The translations under genes were made by a program, and so were the position numbers. A DNA stretch of 64,000 nucleotides from Polyodon spathula (Eukaryota; Chordata; Actinopteri; Acipenseriformes; Polyodontidae): assembly GCF_017654505.1 (NCBI RefSeq), contig NC_054547.1:25798975-25862974 (forward strand), given 5' to 3'. Shown here piece by piece: positions 35,813-47,414 of this stretch (positions are counted from its first letter, which is position 1; each line of letters begins with the position of its first letter). Under the pieces are notes generated by a model. It did not search any database. It saw only the letters and a list, made by a program, of their open reading frames with translations, and was not told the DNA's origin.

Positions 35813-36954
35813 ATACATTAAATATAGTGGAAAGTGTATAATACATGATAGTAACATATGTTAAATAGTAGCAGCAGTTTATATCAGATATCAGGCTTAA
35901 AGAGCATGGAAAGCAATAGATCAAACAGTCATAGGTCATATAAGATACAAGATAGTTACACGACAGAATTAAAGCTACCGTAGCACCCATACCATCACAT
36001 TGAAACATTTTGCCAGGGTTCCTATCAGTTACTACAACACGTTGGGCAGTATTCTTAACTGCGCTTTTTTTTTTTTTTTTTAAATAAGCACAAAACTAAA
36101 ACCAAACAACAGTAATAGAATACAAATTTTCTTAGGCCCTCTTAGTGTTTGTTTCTCATTTTCAAGCATTGATATGATTTTTTTTTTCCTTTCAAAAAAC
36201 ATTAGACTGGAGGTAATGCTTGTGCTTACGAATGATGGTAGATAAGCCTCAAATGCGTGTTGTTTAACTAAGCCATTTGGTTTATTCTTTAATTTGTCCC
36301 TTTTACTGCTACTTTTTTAAACTTGGCTTTTTGTATGCTTCATATTTTGATCAGATACTATACAAAGACGCCTTGCTGCCATGACCACAGCCTGCATCTA
36401 TGGTGGAGTAAATATCCATGGCAACTATTACATAATAGTAATGCTTGGGGGAGGGGGTTAATGCTGCAATGCTTCTACAGCACAAAAAAAAAAATCTAAA
36501 TGTATTCTGCTATTTTGTTACATTGCCAGTTTGAACACATTTTCATGACATGACACAAACTGAAACTGGCAGAAACTTATCTGCACAGTTCAAAACTGTC
36601 CGGCTGTTTGCAGAGAAAAGCAATGTTTTGGCCAGCTATATGTACTAAAACACATTTCTTCTGTACAACATAGCTGTCCACTGCAAAAAGATGACCCCAA
36701 CTCAAGAGAAATGGGGAAAATGTGACTTAATTCTATGTTCACTGCATTATCAAAACAAATTTTAAAATTCCTGTTCTGCAAGAACCTCCCTAATACATAT
36801 CATTTTCTGCCACAGCCAATATCCCATAATCAGTATAACAGTACAGTTGCTTCTCTTTGTCTTGCTGTATAGTTTTGAGTGAACTATTTTATTTGTTTGT
36901 CACAATATCTTGCAATTATTGTTGGATCCATTTTATTTATTTATTTTTGTAATT
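35813..36954. other. No recognised gene
   Basis: AT-rich, with poly-T runs near 36066-36081. The 63-codon minus frame at 36590 has no recognisable features. Confidence 0.5.
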
Positions 36955-37720
36955 ACATTTTTATTGAAAAATATTATACAAAATTAACAAAACAACACCG
37001 GTAAGCTGATCCCTAGCCCCCTCCCTCCCCTTACATGGGCTGTCAATAAATAAGCTATACACGTAGGTCAAGACAACAGTAAGTTCTTAAGTACAGTTGC
37101 CGAGTCCCTCCACATCAATATGGTAGCAGCCTTAGCTCTGGCTGAAGACATCTCCAGAAAAATAACGTCTGAACAGTCCCACAGTATATGCATTAAAGTA
37201 CCTCGTATCCATAGGTTGCACAAAGTACAATGGGGATGAGGAGCTAGACCCTTACAAAGCCTTTTGCGAGGGAACATATAGGTTCTGTGACAAATTTTAA
37301 AGTGAACAAATTGGTGATTTGGATCTTTAGATGCTCCAAACGCACTCCCCCACACCACTTCCCAATCAATAGACACTCCCACTGTGCTAAATCCTTCTCC
37401 TATAACTTTAAACATGAAAGTGAGTCACGCCTATTACAAGTCACAGTGAAACTTCTGAAATCATATATATATATACTCTGATATACTGGGACCCCTTGGG
37501 CTCTGCCCCCAGAACCCAATCTGCCACCTCTGAGAGATTCAAGTTGGTACCCCAGGGAACTCCAAATTTCGTCTAAAGCAGATCTCAGTCTAAAATAATA
37601 ATTTAAAAGGTATTAGAAATACTAGAACCTTCAGAAGTCTGAGGACAGACTCAGCCTGCTACATCGTTCCACATACGGAGAGCCTGCCTCAGTTCCTGAA
37701 AAGTCAAAGGACTTTTCAGG
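36955..37720 (-). pseudogene. 3' end of a Tx1/L1-type LINE ORF2
   Basis: The minus frame at 37068-37415 reads VSIDWEVVWGSAFG, then VHFKICHRTYMFPRKRLCKG, then HCTLCNLWIRGTLMHILWDC. The last part is the C-terminal Cys/His knuckle typical of L1/Tx1-type ORF2, with HFKxxHRxYxTP upstream. Further upstream, up to about 37720, broken pieces (IWSSLGYQLES, WNDVAG) continue the same protein with stops. Downstream, at about 36955-37067, lies a 3' untranslated part ending in a T-rich stretch, consistent with a poly-A tail on the minus strand. The catalytic part is missing. Confidence 0.65.
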
Positions 37721-37726
37721 TGCGGG

Positions 37727-37806
<80 letters not shown>
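37727..37806. repeat. (TA)n microsatellite
   Basis: About 40 TA units. Confidence 0.97.
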
Positions 37807-37808
<2 letters not shown>

Positions 37809-37929
37809 TCTGAATTTGAATCACCAAAAACGTTTTCTGTCCTTACAGTGTACTCGTCTGTAACCCTCTCCCAAATAGCGTATTAGAAGGTAAATGTACC
37901 GGTATTTCCTGCACAAAAGCAGGAGGTGA

Positions 37930-37976
37930 TTAGGGAGGAGTCAGCTGACTAGGGAGGAGTCAGCTGACTAAAGGTC
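37930..37976. repeat. Two tandem copies of a 20-base unit
   Basis: AGGGAGGAGTCAGCTGACT occurs twice in a row, each followed by A. The unit contains the palindrome AGTCAGCTGACT. Confidence 0.9.
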
Positions 37977-38172
37977 CTTACACACCAGATTTTTATTGGG
38001 GCGACACAACAAATTCGAAATTCACAGAAACGACGCGACAGCTGGAAATTTGCCAGATCTTTCAGAAAGTATGATTACTAACAAACGCAATAAAAAATGG
38101 CTTATTATTATTATAGGTCAGGGAAATTAGGTACTGCAAGTATGATCTTTACCTCCATTTTCAGTGAAAGTG

Positions 38173-38200
38173 TGTGACGGGGTGCCCACCCCTTGTGTGA

Positions 38201-38274
<74 letters not shown>

Positions 38275-38762
38275 TAGTATATAAATATATTGAGTTTATG
38301 TGCGGACGGATGAAAGCCGTCTGACATGGTTATTTATTTAAGATGGAGGCAAAAATCAGTGTGTCTTTTGTTTATTTATTTAAAACCTTGTGCAGAAGGT
38401 GATCATCTCCCAAGTTAACTCATTGATTAATTGTTGCTAATTGGGAGATGTTTATCTGTATAAAAAGGCACTCTGGCCAAAGTGAAACGAACACTAACAA
38501 TTCTAAACAAGTATATTTTGGATATAGCAATTGTTTCTCTATTAATTTAGTCTCGCCTCTTGCCTCTCGCCTCTGACACTTCTGGAGCGCAGAAAGCTTC
38601 ATGTTTTTATACATATGACCATCATGAGCTTTTAAAAAAAAATAAACAAAGCACAAACACACAGCTTTTCACCGTCATCTTAAATAATAAATAATCATGT
38701 TGGACAACCTTCGTCCATCCGCACATAAACACAATATATTTATATTATAATAATAATAATAA

Positions 38763-38807
<45 letters not shown>

Positions 38808-38808
38808 T
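38173..38808. mobile_element. LTR-like unit with an inverted second arm
   Basis: From 38173 the sequence starts TGTGACGGGGTGCCCACCCC and has an ATT tract (38201-38273). Then come a unique arm to 38394, an inner palindrome (CATCTCCCAA...TTGGGAGATG), and a TATA-like GTATAAAAAGGCAC near 38460. This order resembles the LTR at 2673-3124. The part 38631-38808 is the reverse complement of 38201-38394, microsatellite included (ATT on the left, AAT on the right), with moderate divergence. The result is a roughly 600-base inverted structure around a 236-base spacer. Two LTR starts lying head to head is one explanation; a foldback transposon is another. Confidence 0.65.
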
Positions 38809-39112
38809 ACAAATGAATACCTACATAATAAAAATAAAATACACCCAGTGTTTGATTTCAAACCACATGACATGAAGCTGTTCTCTGATTGCTCAGTTGA
38901 CTTATTTGTCGCTCAACGAATTTGCAAAAATAGTATGTCTATGGCTGACAGCTAGAAGTCAAGAGCAGCTCTTGAGCTTATAGTCAAAGCACCATACACA
39001 CCAAAAAAGAAAACAAAGTATTTAAGCAATTGCAGAATCACACATATTTTGAAAACATAAAGGAATGGAAACTGGAAAAAAGAAAATGTCATTTGAATCT
39101 AATTACTCTTTA

Positions 39113-39452
39113 TGTGACAGGATAGCGTGACTGGCGAGGCTGTTTCTACCAGGAAGGGAGACTCGAGACAAGAAAGCTGCAGTGAAGCGCTATCGTGCAC
39201 GTTTAATATGAAGACAGTACTTATAAAAGCACATTTAACAAAACGAACAGCACAAGGGCCAAAACAAAATTGTTTACAAAAGCTTACAAACATACAGGAG
39301 CGCACACCAACATGCACCTTTGCCTTCACGAACACCAACATAAATTCTAACATTAACACCTGTGAGCACCCTTTTTATTCAATTTACAACTCCAGCTACA
39401 TTCTCACGTGTTCTGACGGAGCAATTTAACACCCCTCCCTGCCATTCCAACA

Positions 39453-39494
<42 letters not shown>

Positions 39495-39519
39495 ACCTGT
39501 GCACCAGCACCGTGTCACA
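39113..39519. mobile_element. Possible solo LTR with TGTGACA...TGTCACA ends
   Basis: The segment opens TGTGACAGGATAGCG and closes CACCGTGTCACA, inverted ends in the TG...CA form. TATA-like motifs occur on both strands (TTATAAAAG near 39219; AATAAAAAGG inverted near 39370). An AC microsatellite lies inside at 39455-39489. I see no clean target duplication at the exact ends, although CTCTT occurs two bases outside each end. Confidence 0.45.
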
Positions 39520-40136
39520 GCCTCTTTCCTCATAGACTTTGCATTCCCTGTAGAATCTCCAGTTGTTGTAGAGTCTGAGGTTTTTCTATTTTATGATTTG
39601 CCTTTTTATCACCTTTTTTGTCTTCCTTTCTTCCCCTGCCAAGTTATCTGACAAACTCTGATCGATCTCATAAACTTGCTGTGCCACTCGTTCTACAGCA
39701 CATCACCCTATTCTCTGTTGTCTCCCGCTCTACCACCTCACCCACGAGGAACTGTCATTCTTTTGACAGACAGATTGTAATGAATACCTTTGCAGTTAAC
39801 AGCCTCTACACATGATTGCCCTTGCTACACTGGAGTATACAGCATAAGTTTCTTTGGCAAGTAACTCACAATGAGTAATTCATACTGTTGGGACTTGTTG
39901 AAGAATGAACACAAAATCTAAATAATGTAGCTATTGTTTGCTTATGCACTGGACATTTTTTTCTCTTTTCCAGTGGGACTTACTGTCTTGAAACTCGTAT
40001 GAGTAATTCAGCCTTACACGGACCTTGTGAAGACATGGAACATAAAAATTATAATAGCTATGTTGCATTAATGGAGTTTTTATTTTCAAACATGTTCTGA
40101 CAAGCTGTTAAATATTTATGTTAGTAATCCATACAG

Positions 40137-40138
<2 letters not shown>
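39520..40138. other. No recognised gene
   Basis: Mixed-composition sequence with no recognisable feature. Confidence 0.5.

Positions 40139-40210
<72 letters not shown>
40139..40210. repeat. (TA)n microsatellite
   Basis: About 36 TA units, directly abutting the LTR at 40211. Confidence 0.97.
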
Positions 40211-40213
<3 letters not shown>

Positions 40214-40925
40214 GAGCCAGCTCACAAGTTTACCACCAGGAGTCATTCATGGCAGGCTTGGTATGAGCCCACAGAGGTTGCCAGGAATGATCAGATGGAC
40301 CTGTGGGCAGCATACATGCCTGCCATGATGTCAAGGAGTTAACGGACCGACAGGCTGCAGGTGTGGTTAGGTAGGCAATTAGGGTTTGACTATTGTTAGA
40401 CTATCATTGGCCTTAATTGGCCCACACCTGTAGCCTGTAACGGCCAAATGCCTGGCTGGTAAAAGGGAGCATGTGCCGCTAGTCTGTTGGGTTGTTTGTT
40501 TTGTTTGCCTGCCTGAGAACTTCTGAGGATTATCTACAATAAGATCGGAACGGGATAACGTGGTGGTCCTTTGCATCTGCAATTCCCTGTTCTCTGCAGG
40601 GGCTATGAGGAACGGCCTGTCTGCTGCTGAGATTCGCAAAGGGACTGGACTGCGGAATAAGGGTAGGAGAAGGGTTCCTAAAGAAGAAACCCAAAACCCA
40701 GGTGGATGTACCATATTCACCAACTGGATGGGGTTATTGGTCCGGTTGGTTTACATCAGCAATTTCGCTTTGGTGGTTTGGTTTTTGTTTGAAACCTTGT
40801 TTGAACTGTTTATTTTCTTTTGGACATTGCAATATAAGACCCAGCTGCATAGAATACTGGAATAAAGACTTGCTTTGTTTTGGAAACTACTGTCTGTTTT
40901 CTTCGTGTGCACCTACCCGCCCACA
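40211..40925 (+). mobile_element. Probable solo LTR
   Basis: It begins TGTGAGCCAGCTCACA, itself a palindrome, and ends ACCTACCCGCCCACA. AATAAAG occurs at 40861-40867, about 60 bases before the end. The unit is 715 bases and sits within an AT microsatellite, TA repeats on the left and ATATATA on the right. Because of that, a target duplication cannot be proven. Open frames inside (40560-40865) are not protein-like. No partner LTR of this family is in the window. Confidence 0.7.
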
Positions 40926-41910
40926 ATATATATATATATAAGATATATATATATCTATATATTATATACCCAAGCTGCAGCAAATATATATATATATATA
41001 TATATATTATAATATGCATCTGCTAAACGCACTGCTAAAAATAACTACTGGTAACTTTAATTCATGAACTGTCCTCTTAAGTTATGAGCTGACTTACATC
41101 TGGATCATTGAGATTCATTCTACAAATATTTCTGCAAAATTTTAACCGATTAAGGAAAGAGATTATTCACTTGCTCAGCCAATCAAGTTAAAATGTCACT
41201 TCAATAACTTGAAACATGATGCCCATGCAAAGTTTAGTTAAATCTGAGTTCCCAACAGAAGACAGGGTATATTTGAGTGATTTTAACGTGTCAGATCTAA
41301 ATACTGCTGCTCCAAAATTTTGTAACCAGATTTTGTCGCCCTTATTCCACTATATTTTTATTGTATGTATGAATTTTAATGAGTAATAAATAGCCCCTGG
41401 AGAAAAAAAAAACACACAGTATTAATATAAAGCGTATGGTATTCAAAAGCAATCCTGTATACAGTAAGTATGATGCAAAAATAGCTGTCACGTTCACAGT
41501 GTGTGGAATTACCTTTGTATCAGATATCCAAAGTATCCGTTATCCAATACATTGAAAACTTCAGAGCAAAACAAACAAAAAAACATTTTCCAAATGTTTA
41601 AATCTAAAGCTTCAGTAGCATTGTGTTACCATGTATTTGCTTTATTAACTAGGGCATGTCATTACCTTCTGCAAATTCTCAACAAATACTTGCAGTTGAC
41701 AGACACATATTTCTCCCTGACAAGAGCCTCCAGCTGTCGGTGTCTTGAGATGAACTGGAATTTTCTCCTGAATTTAATTGACCTCTTCCTTGTCACTGTA
41801 CATTAACACTGGCTCATACCTTCAAAAAAACTTCAGAAACCAAAGTCTTCAACACTTCCTGAACAGTCAACTTACAGATCTGCTAAATCTGAGGCTGGAA
41901 CATTTTAAAT
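40926..41910. other. AT microsatellites then no recognised gene
   Basis: Short AT runs at 40926-41010, then AT-rich unremarkable sequence. Confidence 0.5.
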
Positions 41911-42961
41911 TAGGGATGCACCAAATCCAAGTTTTTGGGATTCGGCCGAATACTGAATCCATCTCAAAAGGTTTGTCCGAATCTACAAAAACTGTCAAGA
42001 AAATTGAAGCTGGCAGCTACTTAGAAGGGACATGCACAATGTATAGTTTTAAGCCTTTTAGTTACTAGTATTTTTATTACCAAATACAAATATGTCCCTG
42101 AATAAGATTTCAGAAACTTATACAATTTACTGCTAGCCCCCTGGTCGAAATACAGAACCGTTTACCTTTACAAGAAAGAAGAGCTGCATCTTTGCCTAAC
42201 CCTCTATTTTCTTTAATGACATTTCAACCTGTCACCTGACCTGAAAGCTGTGAGGAAAAAACTACCGTGATGAGTGACCTGAATCTCACTGCGAAATAAA
42301 ACCCAGGTTGATTTAAATGCACTGTGTGTGTAACACATATCAAATAGGCTACAGAATAGTTTGTTTATTACAAAACTATTGTAATAAAACACAGCAGTTC
42401 CCAAATGTTTCAGCTTGTATTCACACATTACAATAATGTAATTTAATTTACTAAAGCATACTGTTCAACGTCTTGCACATCTGATAGTTGTAAAGTTATA
42501 AAAAATATATATTTCTATGCACCGATTTTATTTTTATCTCAGCATTATCTCTAGAACACGTTTGATAGACAAAGCAACAAAGCACGTCTACAATAGTTTG
42601 CCATTACAATATATTAGCTTTACTGCATAACTTTACTCCATGAAGTGTGATGTGCTGTTGCATGCGAGGGTATGTTTGCATTCAACATCTGAGTGACGCG
42701 TTTAGTGTGTTGTCCGCCACCACCAGTGAGAGAGTTGAGAGCTGCGACAGAGTTCATCAAATGTGTTCTTGTTATTAAATACAACTGTTATGTTCAATAC
42801 CGAATTTATGTCTTTTATTGAAAGAACTGCACACATTAGGAAGATGTATTAAAATGGATCAACGTCTGGGTGGATAAAGGATTCGGATTCGGCTGAATCC
42901 GATCCCTGCTCAAAAAGTAGGTATTCGAGTCTGAAACAGAATCCTGTATTGGGTGCACCTA
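41911..42961. mobile_element. hAT-type non-autonomous transposon with perfect 8-bp duplication
   Basis: TTTTAAAT flanks both sides (41903-41910 and 42962-42969), the 8-base target duplication expected of hAT elements. The left end is TAGGGATGCACCAAAT; the right end inverted is TAGGTGCACCCAAT. Subterminal palindromes occur near both ends (ATTCGGCCGAAT at 41940 and GGATTCGGCTGAATCC near 42885). No transposase is recognisable in its 1,051 bases. Confidence 0.9.
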
Positions 42962-42969
42962 TTTTAAAT

Positions 42970-43777
42970 GTTCTCTTCCTGCACCTTCAATGGAGGCCAA
43001 TTGTCCAAACCAACATGTAAATCAGTTACTTAGTGTTTTCACTGGTTACCAGCAATCATACTCCTACTCGAATCATCTCTTTGTTGCTTCTGTTTCTCAG
43101 ACTACTCTGTGGAGTTGGTATTTTGACCCACTAGAAGCTTTTTCTGGGGACCTCCCAGTCTTCTTGCATTGGTCAATAATGGCTAACAGTGAGAACCACT
43201 GCATACCTGGAGCACCTTGCCTGATACAATCTTTTTAAGAGTGTGTGACTACAATATGTTTTTAGTGAATCCAAATATATAGAGAATAAGGGGTGTGATT
43301 GCATTCAAATGCCCTAACCAAATTGTTTGTCACTGTGGGGCTGCACAGTAGCACACTGGTGTCAATAAAGTACCATGGTACTGCAGTGACTTACAGCACT
43401 GGTACATGCCATTGTTATACCTTTGGTTTTTAAAAAAGTGTTACACCTGTGGTACCATTCTACTGAAGGTATACACCACTGTATCAGCAGCCCATGCATT
43501 GCTATTGTAGTTCCACTACATCCCCATTGAAGAAGGTGTCGTATGAGTGGTTGACGGTCAAGGCAGACAATGACAGGAAAACGCGTAGACAGGCTGGAGG
43601 TTGCAGTTTTAACACTTATTGTGCACTTTTATTTTACACAAAATAAACAACACAAATGCCTAGCTCCACCTGGAGACCTAGACTAAACACTTATTTGATC
43701 TAAACTAAGACAGGACATCTAAGCCGTTTCCCCATAAACAAAAGCACTTTTTACACAAACAGGTTCACACAGTACCT
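42970..43777. other. No recognised gene; possible LTR fragment
   Basis: From about 43545 to 43777 an A-rich stretch with ATAAACAACACAAATGCC resembles the reversed R/U5 part of LTRs here. It ends where the TTAA of the next element begins. Confidence 0.35.
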
Positions 43778-44215
43778 TTAATCCTTTGCAGTCTATTTAT
43801 TCAGAGCTTGTCAGGTGCGTCAGGTCCAATTTATTTTCACGTGCCGTTTATTTTACATGTGCTGTTTATTTTTATTTCTGAGTAAAACAGGTTTAAAAGG
43901 CATTGAATCACAAAAGGACACTCAGTACTGCATCTCCAGTCAAGCCCACCCTTTGTTCGCTTTATTTCTCACATACTTCTTTATAGATGTGCATACTGAT
44001 AAATCCTCTCCTGATCACTCGTTTTATTACCAAACTCCTCAGTGTGATCCAAGTCATTATTTTATTACTAAAACATCTCAAAAAGCTCTGCAAATGTCTG
44101 TGATATTCTTTGAGCGCTGGATGCGGAAGCAGCTATCTTCATTGTTATGTCCGTGTTATCTCTGTAGTGCATGGGTCTATGAGATTTTTATACTTGCTTG
44201 GTCCATGTGTTTTTA
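43778..44215 (+). mobile_element. Left part of a piggyBac-like MITE
   Basis: TTAA at 43778-43781 is followed by TCCTTTGCAGTCTATTTATTC. The inverted form of this start closes the related copy at 47411-47414 (GGACTGCAAAGGGTTAA). Shared internal strings with the 47.1-kb copy include GGTCCAATTTATTTTCACG and GGTTTAAAAGGCA. TTAA target sites and CCCTTTGCAG-type ends are the piggyBac pattern. No coding capacity was found. Confidence 0.7.
44154..44189 (+). repeat. Direct repeat, copy 1
   Basis: TGTTATCTCTGTAGTGCATG and the following GTCTATGAGATTTTT recur at 45089-45124 with two changes. The copies bracket about 900 bases. Confidence 0.85.
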
Positions 44216-45054
44216 TTAGAATGAGATTACTTTGAAGAAAACTGAAATGGAAGTTAAAAGCAAGATGCAAGGAAGATAGAAGGATAACAGAAGGCTTTCC
44301 TGTACTGTGGCAGACTCCTTGAAATTGCAGATTTTCCTTGTAAAAAACACACATACAAAATCATTTTACTTTCACTTACTTTCTGAATGAAGAACAGCGA
44401 TTCTCAACTGTATTTTATTTTTAAAAGTTGATACTTGTTGAAGTGGTGCAGTTTAACAGCGCACAGCATTATATTTTACATAACATCTAGAGCTTCTTTT
44501 AGAGCTTCTATTAATTGATTATTTATATGGGTGGTGTACCTAAATACCATTTCAAATGAATCATTAAAATAACAATTTGCATGTTCCTTCAAACAGAAAT
44601 GGACAGATTCTCATACACTGTGTCGTGGAACTTTTCAGGTCCACAACTTTTTAAATAGCCAACTGCACCAGGTGTTCAGAGATATAAAGCTTTATTAGGT
44701 AACACAATAAAGATCAACAGATAAGCTGGAGCCAGCTCAGTCGGGTTAATTAACAGATAATCTGGAGCCAGCTCAGTTGTCACACCATCCACAGTTTGGT
44801 TTTCAGTGACATGTACCTGCAGTTTAATACATTTCAGAAACTCAAATTGCTTTAAAGCATATAACTCGGTGAATAATGGTAGTACAGAGTAGCGACAAAC
44901 AGGTACAGGAATGGTTCTATGCAATTATTCCCCTACAAATGTTGATTTCCATAAACAGAGGTGATATTTAAAACCACCACATTTCAGACCAATTGAATTA
45001 ACATCAAAAGGTTCTACAAGGCCTAGTCCTGATTATCATTGTGCTTTGATTGTA
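44216..45054. other. Segment separating two MITE parts
   Basis: No gene was recognised. Two copies of AACAGATAAGCTGGAGCCAG (the second with AATC for AAGC) occur at about 44716 and 44752, a 36-base tandem duplication. Confidence 0.5.
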
Positions 45055-45879
45055 CCTTATGTTCCTGGATGCTACTTGACGTATCTATTGTTATCTCTGT
45101 AGTACATGGGGCTATGAGATTTTTTTTTTTTTTTTTTTTTTTTACGGGTCCTATCGGTCTCACTTGGTCTCGGTCTTTCTCAACTTTTTCAGGAGAAAAA
45201 AATGACTGGAGACCTGAGGCCGTATTCACTAAGCTGACTTAAGTCTAACACTGGTCATAAATCGTCAATTTGGACTTAAGTCTTATTGCGGAACTAGTCT
45301 TAACGGAACTTTGGTCTTAAGTAAGGTCTTAACTTTAAGACTACCCTGGAGGAGGCTTAAGTCCAGATCTGCCATTGAAACAACTTTTTTTTTTAGCCCA
45401 TGTCTCGACAGGTGATAGTATAGGATTCCTGATGCATCCAGATGAGAATTGATTGAGAAGCCAATACCATTTTAACAGAGGTTAATTGAAACCCAAACAA
45501 AAATTTTACATACCGATATATCTCCATCAACTAACCGAAGCAAGGCAATTCCAGCTTTGTTCCAGGTGTTTTTGTTTGCTTGTTTGCTTTGTATTACAGT
45601 ATTAAATATGTTATTGCAATATAGATCATACCATTAACATTATAACTATACTTAGGGCTTTTCTTAGCACCAAAAGCATGGCTTGAGAGGAATGAAGACT
45701 TCATTAGTAGAGGTAGAAACATACAAAGTAATACCAGCTCTGTTGTAGTTTTGTGTTTCTTATTTTTGTTTGTACATAAAGCTAAGAAAGTGTCGATATT
45801 TTGTTTAGATTGTTGGCACATGGGAAAACTATACTGTTTAACAGGATGACAACAAAGTACGTCCTAGAGTATAGTATAT

Positions 45880-45966
<87 letters not shown>

Positions 45967-46447
45967 TTTTACTTAAGTAATCAATGAGAGCCTAACCACT
46001 GTAAAATAATTAAACAGGTCATTTTAAAATTATAACAATATATTTTTGAATAGAAAATTCCAAAATTCTATAATATATACATTTGACATTATTTATATCT
46101 ATGTGACATAATAATTTTTCTTAATTCCCAGTGAAAAAGCTAAATTATCAGTCTTCCCCTCAGGCCACGGCTTTCTTTCGAGTGAAAGACAGTGGTTATG
46201 CGAGGACAGAAACACTGGTCTAAGTTAAGACCCCCCAGAAAATCGTTTTGTGAAAAAGGACTTAAGACTCGGTCATAATAAAGTCAGCAAAAACGACTTA
46301 AGCTCTTTTTTTGGTGTTAGACTTAAGTCAGCTTGTGAATATGGCCCCTGTGCTTTATATCTATTTGATGATGTCGGACAGGGTCTGACATTGGACTGGA
46401 AAGGGAAAATTGTAATGTCGGACCCCAACATAAGGTTAAACTTATTT
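45055..46447 (+). mobile_element. Right part of a piggyBac-like MITE, split by a 1.13-kb element
   Basis: 45055-45217 and 46347-46447 together match the right half of the copy at 47087-47414. Shared strings are TATCGGTCTCACT, GGAGAAAAAAATGACTGGAG, GATGTCGGACAGG and GGAAAGGGAAAATT. The joined order is restored if 45218-46346 is taken out. The very end is altered: after GTCGGACC it departs from the family's GGACTGCAAAGGGTTAA. A poly-T run lies at 45119-45143. Confidence 0.7.
45218..46346. mobile_element. 1.13-kb inverted-repeat element with many CTTAAG motifs
   Basis: The left end GGCCGTATTCACTAAGCTGA continues CTTAAGTCTAACAC. The right end inverted reads GGCCATATTCACAAGCTGAC and then TTAAGTCTAACACC, so the terminal repeats are about 33 bases. 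ACTTAAG-type motifs occur repeatedly near both ends on both strands. Flanks CCTGA (45213-45217) and CCTGT (46347-46351) suggest a 4-base CCTG duplication, or a 5-base one with one change. The interior has an AT microsatellite (45883-45946) followed by poly-T and no transposase. I do not recognise the superfamily. Confidence 0.82.
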
Positions 46448-46788
46448 TGACCACACGTCTCTTCTCAGGCTTCATTCAGACAGCCGCTCTACTCCAACAC
46501 CTCTCTCCATATTTGGGAACAAAGGCCAGCTTTTATGCCATGTAACTGAGGCTTAACTGATTGCCAATTGCCCAATGTATGCCTCAACCACATTCCAGGC
46601 AAGGACTCGTTCATGTAGGATCTCTTTATATCATGTGGTTGTTCCCAATTAGCACCAATTATCCCATATGGGAAAAGCCACATTCTCACATATATTTGGC
46701 AGGGACAGGAATTAACCCCATCCCTGTCAGCCATCACCAAAACACATATACCAAAACTATTTACAGGACGGTGCCTTGCTCTGCCACA
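46448..46788 (-). mobile_element. LTR, minus orientation
   Basis: On the minus strand it begins TGTGGCAGAGCAAGGC and ends CGTGTGGTCA, 341 bases in TG...CA form. The first 14 bases, and a GACAGGGATGGGGTTAATT stretch, match the LTR family at 32491. The middle differs, so it is a related subfamily. TATA-like CATAAAAG is present on the minus strand near 46530. The internal part of the element lies on its 5' side. Confidence 0.7.
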
Positions 46789-47086
46789 TATCTCCCCTCT
46801 GCTTGGGGGGTAGCCGTCCCCCCTGCCCCTCCCCCCCTCCCTCCCCCCTTGTGTAAAGCACACAAGACCATTCCACGGCTCCCTCCCCTCTTAAAATGGA
46901 AACGCTGCCAGTGGCCCTGCTGGTTCCTCCAGAAAAGGAAGTGGCGGTGGCACTGTGTACTCTGGCAGTGATGGTAGCGCTTTCATTGGCAATGAGGCCC
47001 TTAGTGCAGGACAGCCCAGGCATGAAATGGCATCTCTGGGCGGTGCAGGCTTTGCAACCCTAGTTGGTGCAGGATATAGCAGGACC
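46789..47086 (-). pseudogene. Internal 3' remnant of an LTR element
   Basis: Next to the LTR, the minus strand is strongly purine-rich (GGGGGGAGG-type runs at 46800-46855), as expected before a 3' LTR. A Gly/Ala/Ser-rich minus frame (46757-47023) resembles the low-complexity tail of the gag-like frame at 33 kb in style, though not in sequence. It ends abruptly at about 47086 where MITE sequence begins. Confidence 0.45.
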
Positions 47087-47414
47087 GGTCCATTTATTCA
47101 GCGCTTGTCATGCGCATCAGGTCCAATTTATTTTCACACGTGGTGTTTATTTTACACTCACTGTTTAAAATATATATTTTTTAGAGTAAAATAGGTTTAA
47201 AAGGCACTGCATCTCCAGCGGTGCGTATTGCCCAGACACAACCCTTTTTTTCCCAGCTGCTATCGGTCTCACTCAGCCATTGAAAGGTTTTCTCTTACTT
47301 TTTTCTGAAGAAAAAAAGACTAGAGACCTGTGCTTGATGTCTTTTTTGATGTCGGACAGGAAAGGGAAAATTTTAATGTCAGACCTGGTCCGACATAGGA
47401 CTGCAAAGGGTTAA
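47087..47414 (+). mobile_element. piggyBac-like MITE, right end intact
   Basis: It starts inside the family's left end (TCCATTTATTCAGCGCTTGT) and runs to GGACTGCAAAGGGTTAA, with TTAA at 47411-47414. It carries GATGTCGGACAGGAAAGG and CTGGTCCGACATAGG, a partly palindromic subterminal block. The left TTAA and about 15 bases are missing at the junction with the LTR remnant. Confidence 0.75.
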
